Shown piece by piece: positions 58,871 to 64,000 of a stretch of DNA of 64,000 bases. A program made the position numbers and the translations under genes. The stretch covers positions 21,811,564 to 21,875,563 of the forward strand of contig CAIIXF020000007.1 in assembly GCA_903813345.2 (NCBI GenBank), given 5' to 3'. Numbering within the stretch: the stretch's first letter is position 1; every line of letters starts with the position of its first letter. The notes beneath the pieces were generated by a model. The model searched no databases and had not been told where the DNA came from. It worked only from the letters and a program-made list of their open reading frames with translations. Source of the DNA: Owenia fusiformis (taxonomy: Eukaryota > Annelida > Polychaeta > Sabellida > Oweniidae).

Positions 58871-59702
58871 CTAGAGTATCCGCGTATATTGAGTATGACC
58901 GGTTCTTAGGCTACGAATATGACCTGTTTTGGAAAGTCATGAGAGGCACTGCTGCTTAAAAATGGAAAATAAAGGTTAACTTCTATATTATCCTTTTTGA
59001 AATTGTGTTTGTTGAATATAGTTTATGCTGTATTTAATAGTAATGTAACAAAAAAATGTTAAACATGAGCTATTTTAGCAATGTAACTGTTCATAATGGA
59101 ATATCAATCAGAAAGTACAGATTTCTCGCCTTAGAGCCAAATCATTAATATCACAGCAGAAACCTGAACAAGATCTCCAAGAGAAGGATTTATCTTTTCC
59201 CAGAGGATACGCTTGTGAAATGTCAAGGAAACGAGTGTAACACGGCCCACTGATTGTTTCACAAACGTATTCTCCAATAATGGGGCACCAGTGACATTCG
59301 TATTCTCAAAAATTCAAAGATGTATCATATTTGGACAGAGCAGGCTAAATTATTTAAAATATTCATGACTTATTCGTAGATCTAGCTATATATTATACAT
59401 AAGATGTGTCATCCTCTTCGGAGTTGCGTTGTGTTACACAAAAACTGATCAAATATGCTGGAAACTAGGATTTTACAGCTTCAATCTAATATTAATACGT
59501 TTTCTCTTGATTAAGGCCCCTTGTGATATGCCTGGCATTATAAGTATACCAAGTATCATTCATTGACCAAGTAGGATAAAAAGAAAACGTTCGAAAGTGT
59601 TCATAAAAAGCAAGTACTCACCTCGTCTGTTTATAGGAACAGAAATACGGTCACACTCGTAAGCTTAGAACCGGTCATACTCAATATACGCGGATACTCT
59701 AG
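58871..59702. mobile_element. 832-bp TIR element next to the mariner nest
   Basis: The left end CTAGAGTATCCGCGTATATT with GAGTATGACCGGTTCT is repeated inverted at 59665-59702. Arms of about 36-50 bp are near-perfect. No transposase ORF. The right end lies 16 bp from the mariner-like element. TSDs are unclear. Confidence 0.65.
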
Positions 59703-60003
59703 GGTAGTAAATTTAAATACGAGAGGTGATCAATAAGTAATGGACGCTTTTTTACAAAAATACTTTTTATGGACCAATCCCTTTGATTTTCCTACCAGAG
59801 TGATACATCATTCAATTATCTATCAATTCTGAAGATTTGAAGACAAAAATATATAATAGATGTTGATATATCCTTATTTCCCCGAAGGAGGTGCAATACC
59901 CCGGGACCGACATTTATTCACATATTCAGTTTTTTTTAGTTTTTATGGTTCCTTTATTCAAACAATATTAATATACAGCATAAACAGGGCCTACATGTAA
60001 GCC

Positions 60004-60200
60004 AAAGCATTATTGGCCCTATTGGTAACAGCATTTGAATTTACATAAAAGATGGCTCTCCTGTTTGGAGAAATGAACTGATTGTTTTTGCCTCGTACAT
60101 GTTAAAAGCAAAGCATTATTGGCCCTGTTGGTAACAGCATTTGAATTTACATAAAAGATGGCTCTCCTGTTTGGAGAAATGAACTGATTGTTTTTGTCTC
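60004..60200 (-). repeat. 106-bp tandem duplication in LINE 3' region
   Basis: AAAGCATTATTGGCCCT and the following 90 bp (GGTAACAGCATTTGAATTTA, GATGGCTCTCCTGTTTGGAG) occur twice, starting at 60004 and 60110, nearly identical. It lies just after the ORF2 stop (on -), so it forms part of the LINE 3' UTR. Confidence 0.85.
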
Positions 60201-60219
60201 ATCATAAATACGTGTTATT

Positions 60220-61650
60220 TTAGACAATTTCTATTATCGTACAATTTGGACTCTCAACATTTCTAAAATTGTGCAGGAAAAAGTGGCCTAATCTAATGCG
60301 ATTTAGAAGGATTTCACTCTTTCGTGATAATTCTAGCTTAGATGTAGGTAATGGTAAAACGTTGTCTCGGAAATGTTTTTTAACATTCCTTTTAAAACTA
60401 GAAATTTTTTTGTTTTCTTTTAGATAATATGGGAGCTTTTCCCATTCGAGCATTGCTTTTATTATTGGCGATTTAGAAAAGGAGCCAGATGATCTTGGAA
60501 TATTAAATTCTCTGACATTTCTTAGGTTTATATCTTGAACAGGATTTCTATGTTGGTCAAAAATTCGTTGGAGATAAGAAGGGACTGTTTTGTTTTTTAC
60601 TTTGTGCATAAGATTTAAGTATTTTTCATTTCTTCTGGTTAAAAGATCATTCCAGTTTAGGTATTTAAATAATTTAATTTTTGAAGTTCCCTGAATGCAT
60701 CCACTTACTAGCAATGCAGCTCTGAAATGTACTTGGTCAAGTTTTGCAAGATCATATTTGGCTGCTTTTTCGAATAAAATACTTCCGAAGTATAAAGGAC
60801 AAGTACATTTTTCAAGATGTTTGGATCTAACTTGATTCAACATTGTATTACATTTATCAATTATTTCGTGTATACGTGAGCTAAAATTTAAGTGTTCATC
60901 TAATAACACTCCTAGGTGTTTATGATTACATGTTCTACTGATCTTTCCATTGCTTAAAGAAACAAAAGGGTATTTTAACTTTTTCCTTCTTGACCCCTTA
61001 AAAATAAATTCTACACTTTTGGAAGGTTTAAAATTGGATTTCCATTTAAGGGACCATAGTGAAAGTCTGTCGAGGTCTTACTGTACATTTTTGTGAGGTT
61101 CGGAAATATTTTTACTTCTGTCACATGGAAAGAAAATAGAGCTATCATCAGCATACAGGTATAATTGACTATAATTCAGAGCTTCATCAATATCATTTAC
61201 ATAAAGGAGGAAGCAAAGTGGTCCAATTATTGGATCCTTGAGGTATTGAGCTGTTTATGAAGCCATGAGGGGACACTTTTGAGAATTCCCCATTTACTTT
61301 TACTTGGAGACATCTATTTGACAAGTATGATTTTATTAAGTCAATAATGATTTCAGAAAAGCCATATGATTTTAGTTTCTTTAACAGTAGATAATGAGAG
61401 ACTCCGTCATCACAGTTATTGTCTATGTATTCATCAATCATATTAACAATTGTTATTAATTGTTTTTCAGTACTATGTCCTGGAAGAATACAGATTGATT
61501 TTGATAAAAAAGATTGTTTTCAGTCACATATTTGAACATATTGTTGTATATCAAACGTTCAAATATTTTTGAAAAGTTACTTAATAATGTAATTGGTCTA
61601 TAATTTTGCTGGACACACTTGGAACCTTTGTTTTTGAAAATTGGAACAAC
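60220..61650 (-). pseudogene. Degenerate LINE reverse transcriptase ORF2
   Basis: An RT palm is recognisable in pieces, with at least two frame changes: after the NYRPI block and around IPQGS. The downstream maturation/RNA-binding-like domain (60220-60909) keeps one open frame from MLLDEHLNFSSRIHEI to a stop. No intact endonuclease domain is seen upstream, although NKRDKLYRKYK-like text remains near 62200. Confidence 0.75.
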
Positions 61651-63308
61651 AATCCCAAGTTTCCAAGAACTTGGAAATGTATTAAACTCTAAAATCTTTT
61701 TAAAAAGTCAAATAATGGTTGGTCTATGCTATCACAACACATTTTCAACAATTTATTTGTGATTCCATCGGGGCCACCCTGTTTTGTTGTATTAAGGTCA
61801 CGCAAAATTTTATTAATATACTGTCTTGAAAAATCGATTCTTTCTAGACTTTTCTGCGTTTGAACCGGAATCTCTGGAAAATCATGTTCAACAAAATTAT
61901 GATGAAATAGTCAAAAATTGTTGCAAAAGAAAATCTACATTTTCTTTATTGTTTTTTGCCAAAGTATCATCTTTAGACAACATAGGGATATCTGAACAAA
62001 AAAATTTTCCCAAGTAACTTTTTAATTGTAATCCAGTAGAATTTACTATTTGATGTATTTGTTTCTAAATTACTGCACACTGTTTCGTGATAGGATAATT
62101 TCGCTTTTTGTTATTGCATTATTCACAATAATTGTGTTTTGATTTTTTCATAATTTTCGACCGTATGTTCAGTTTTATATTTCCGGTAAAGTTTATCGCG
62201 CTTATTTATTGAGCTCTTGACTTCTTTATTAAGCCAAGGCATATCTTTACTATTTTGAACTTTTATTTTCTTTGGAATGTGATCACTAAATATTGTTAAA
62301 ACAGTGAATGTAAAGAGTTCAGTGATATTGTCTACATCTGTTAAGGCAAAGATATTTTCCCAGTTATACTGTGATATAGCTCTATTTAGATGGAATACAT
62401 TACAATCATGGTATTGCCAAATACATATTCAGTTTTTAGCCAGTTTGGCAAATTTCAGTTAGATTTAAACTTTTTTATATGCAACAAGTGTTGTGTTGTT
62501 TGAAATATTTTTATTGACTGGTAACACATAAACAGTAAGTATTGTGATGTCAGAGTGTTGTATGGTCGAGGTTTGCAGGTCAATTTGATGAAACATTGTG
62601 GAAGATGGGATTGGTGTGGACCCTACTCCATATGGACAATGCACCTGCCCACAGATCTCAAAATGTTCAGAAAAAAATATCCCTGAATCTCAAAGTTGAG
62701 CCATTGGCCAATGCATCATATTGTCCAGATCTGCCCACATTTGACTTATTTATTCCTATTCTGCTGTACTTACTACTATAGAGAAGGGACGCGGGTCTAT
62801 TGACATTGATGAAATAAACAACCCGTGCAACTGCATCTTGCTACCATGTCAGAGAATGGATTTAGCCTTGTCTCACAATCTTAAGTTAAGAGGATTAGGA
62901 ATTGTGTACATGTAGAACGTTATGGAACCTATGTAGAGGGACCCTGTAGAATGAATGTGGCATGAATACCACGTGGTGATGATAAAATATTCAAAATCAA
63001 CTATGGCATAACAAAATGGGGTAATCCATGACCATAATGGTTTGTTTTGTTCAGCCTGCATTCAACTGCGTTGCATGTTAAACAAGCTAAAATAGCTTCA
63101 GAATGTTTGACGTAATGTCGGTCCCGGGGTACCTATACCTCCTTCACGGAAACAAAGATATATCAAAATATATTACATGTTTTGTTTTCAAATCTTGAGA
63201 GTTGATAGGTAATTGAATGATGTATCACTGGTAAGAAAATCGAAGGTATTGGTCTATAAAAAGCATCCGTGTAAAAAAGCGTCCATTACTTATTGATCAA
63301 CCCTCGTA

Positions 63309-64000
63309 TGTTAACTGTAATTCAAATCGGATTTTCTTTTCTAGTGAATGATAGATGGCAGCACTTATGAGCTAGGTGTAGATTTTTAGCTCCTATATAC
63401 TTAAGTTTGTATAAATTTCATATTTATTCAATAGAATTCATCAAAGAACGAATGGCTATAGACACCCCTGGGGTCACTTAACATTTTTTGAAAAATGCAA
63501 TGTTGTTAATATCTTTGATATGTAGGATCAAATTGTAAATAAATATGTATATTTTCAAGAAATAGCAATAAAAAGCATTCAGGATTACTGATATAAGTAT
63601 ATTTTGGTTGATTTGAGAGGTATGTATCACTTCCTGTGAAAATGTGAATTTTTTATCAGTCTCAGATAATGTCTCCAGAATGTATAAACCCAACTTGTCA
63701 GATGTACCATTGTTTGATTGTGTCACTCTATACACTCATTTGATTAATATCGTTTTGTACGTATAAATAGTCATATCTCAATAGCCATTGAGTAGGGATT
63801 AGTTATGTTTGCAATTGTGTTACCTACTTCTTTTTAGATAAAGGAAGGTCATAATAAACTCTTGCCGGCTTTGTTCATATAACGCTTGGTTCTTACCTAG
63901 AAAGTTATATGTATTGAGGGAATAGTGTACTTCTTAGGTTCTTCTTGAGATATGTAAAAATCTAGATAAGGACCAAGCGTTGTGAAAAAATTGAACTTTT
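63309..64000. other. AT-rich non-coding end of window
   Basis: No exon or repeat boundary recognised. The minus-strand ORF at 63478-63735 looks like chance. Confidence 0.4.

Larger units (their letters stand above)
59935..62423 (-). mobile_element. 5'-truncated non-LTR retrotransposon inserted in the mariner
   Basis: The 15-bp repeat ACATATTCAGTTTTT flanks it (59920-59934 and 62423-62437), the left copy running into extra T. On the minus strand reverse-transcriptase landmarks appear in order. IVVPIFKNKGSK and NYRPITLLSNFSKIFE lie near 61645-61540. IPQGS lies near 61240. FLLYVNDIDEAL and the catalytic LYADDSSIF lie near 61230-61137 (YADD at 61144-61155). Frameshifts and stops break the ORF. 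The C-terminal part, 60909-60220, stays open for 229 codons. It is Jockey/CR1-like in style; the exact clade is undecided. Confidence 0.85.
59720..63306 (+). mobile_element. Mariner-like element with about 195-bp inverted repeats, split by a LINE
   Basis: TA flanks the ends (59718-59719 and 63307-63308). Termini CGAGAGGTGATCAATAAGTA and the inverse of CGAGGGTTGATCAATAAGTA continue as inverted homology to about 59914 and 63114 (CCCCGGGACCGACATT). On + the fragment at 62596-62760 reads HMDNAPAHRSQNVQ and then YCPDLPTFDLF, the mariner transposase HDNAxxH and YSPDLxPxDxxxF catalytic region. The rest of the transposase is degraded. Without the LINE the element is about 1.1 kb. Confidence 0.85.

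Overview
This is an AT-rich metazoan nuclear window, most likely from a marine invertebrate bilaterian. Genes are split by GT-AG introns, and several exon chains resolve into proteins with clear animal homologues. Most of the remaining DNA is non-autonomous transposons, palindromes and tandem arrays. The phylum cannot be named from the sequence. The GTCC microsatellites next to short-TIR elements, and the mix of SLC22, HNK-1-type sulfotransferase, Reeler and 'orphan' GPCR genes, would fit a lophotrochozoan or an ambulacrarian/hemichordate-like animal.

Layout. 1-13.3 kb holds no gene I can defend, but it is rich in MITE-like elements with readable target-site duplications (TSDs): a TTAA element, a CACGGTG-ended element with a 5-bp TSD, a 240-bp palindrome with a 5-bp TSD, an 8-bp-TSD foldback element, and a minisatellite foldback. 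13.3-20.1 kb is a complete seven-exon PGAP3 (Per1-like GPI remodelling enzyme) on +; its first intron carries a 135-bp satellite. 22.7-31.2 kb is a complete eight-exon CFAP210 (CCDC173), a ciliary TPH-domain protein, on -. 31.3-35.6 kb is PHOSPHO2 (HAD phosphatase) on +, head to head with CFAP210 across a short promoter with a perfect CRE. The same divergent pair exists in human (from memory), so this looks like conserved microsynteny. 38.2-43.1 kb is a four-exon secreted or membrane-anchored Reeler-domain protein on +. 43.8-45.5 kb is a two-exon HNK-1-type carbohydrate sulfotransferase on -. 50.3-54.3 kb is a ten-exon SLC22-like organic ion transporter on -. 57.3-58.4 kb is an intronless class A GPCR on -. 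A coding-looking orphan exon of unknown identity sits just upstream of it. 59.7-63.3 kb is a mariner-like element with long inverted repeats, split by a degenerate LINE insertion.

The genes do not form a pathway. The only functional coupling suggested by layout is the shared CFAP210/PHOSPHO2 promoter. The best leads outside the genes are the RSS-heptamer-like element at 3599-4889 with ten copies of one 9-bp motif, the transposon that stops about 6 bp from a CFAP210 splice donor, the near-perfect palindrome nested inside another TIR element in the Reeler gene, and the orphan exon at 58.4-58.65 kb. All coordinates and exon joins were read by eye. Homology statements are from memory, not from a search.
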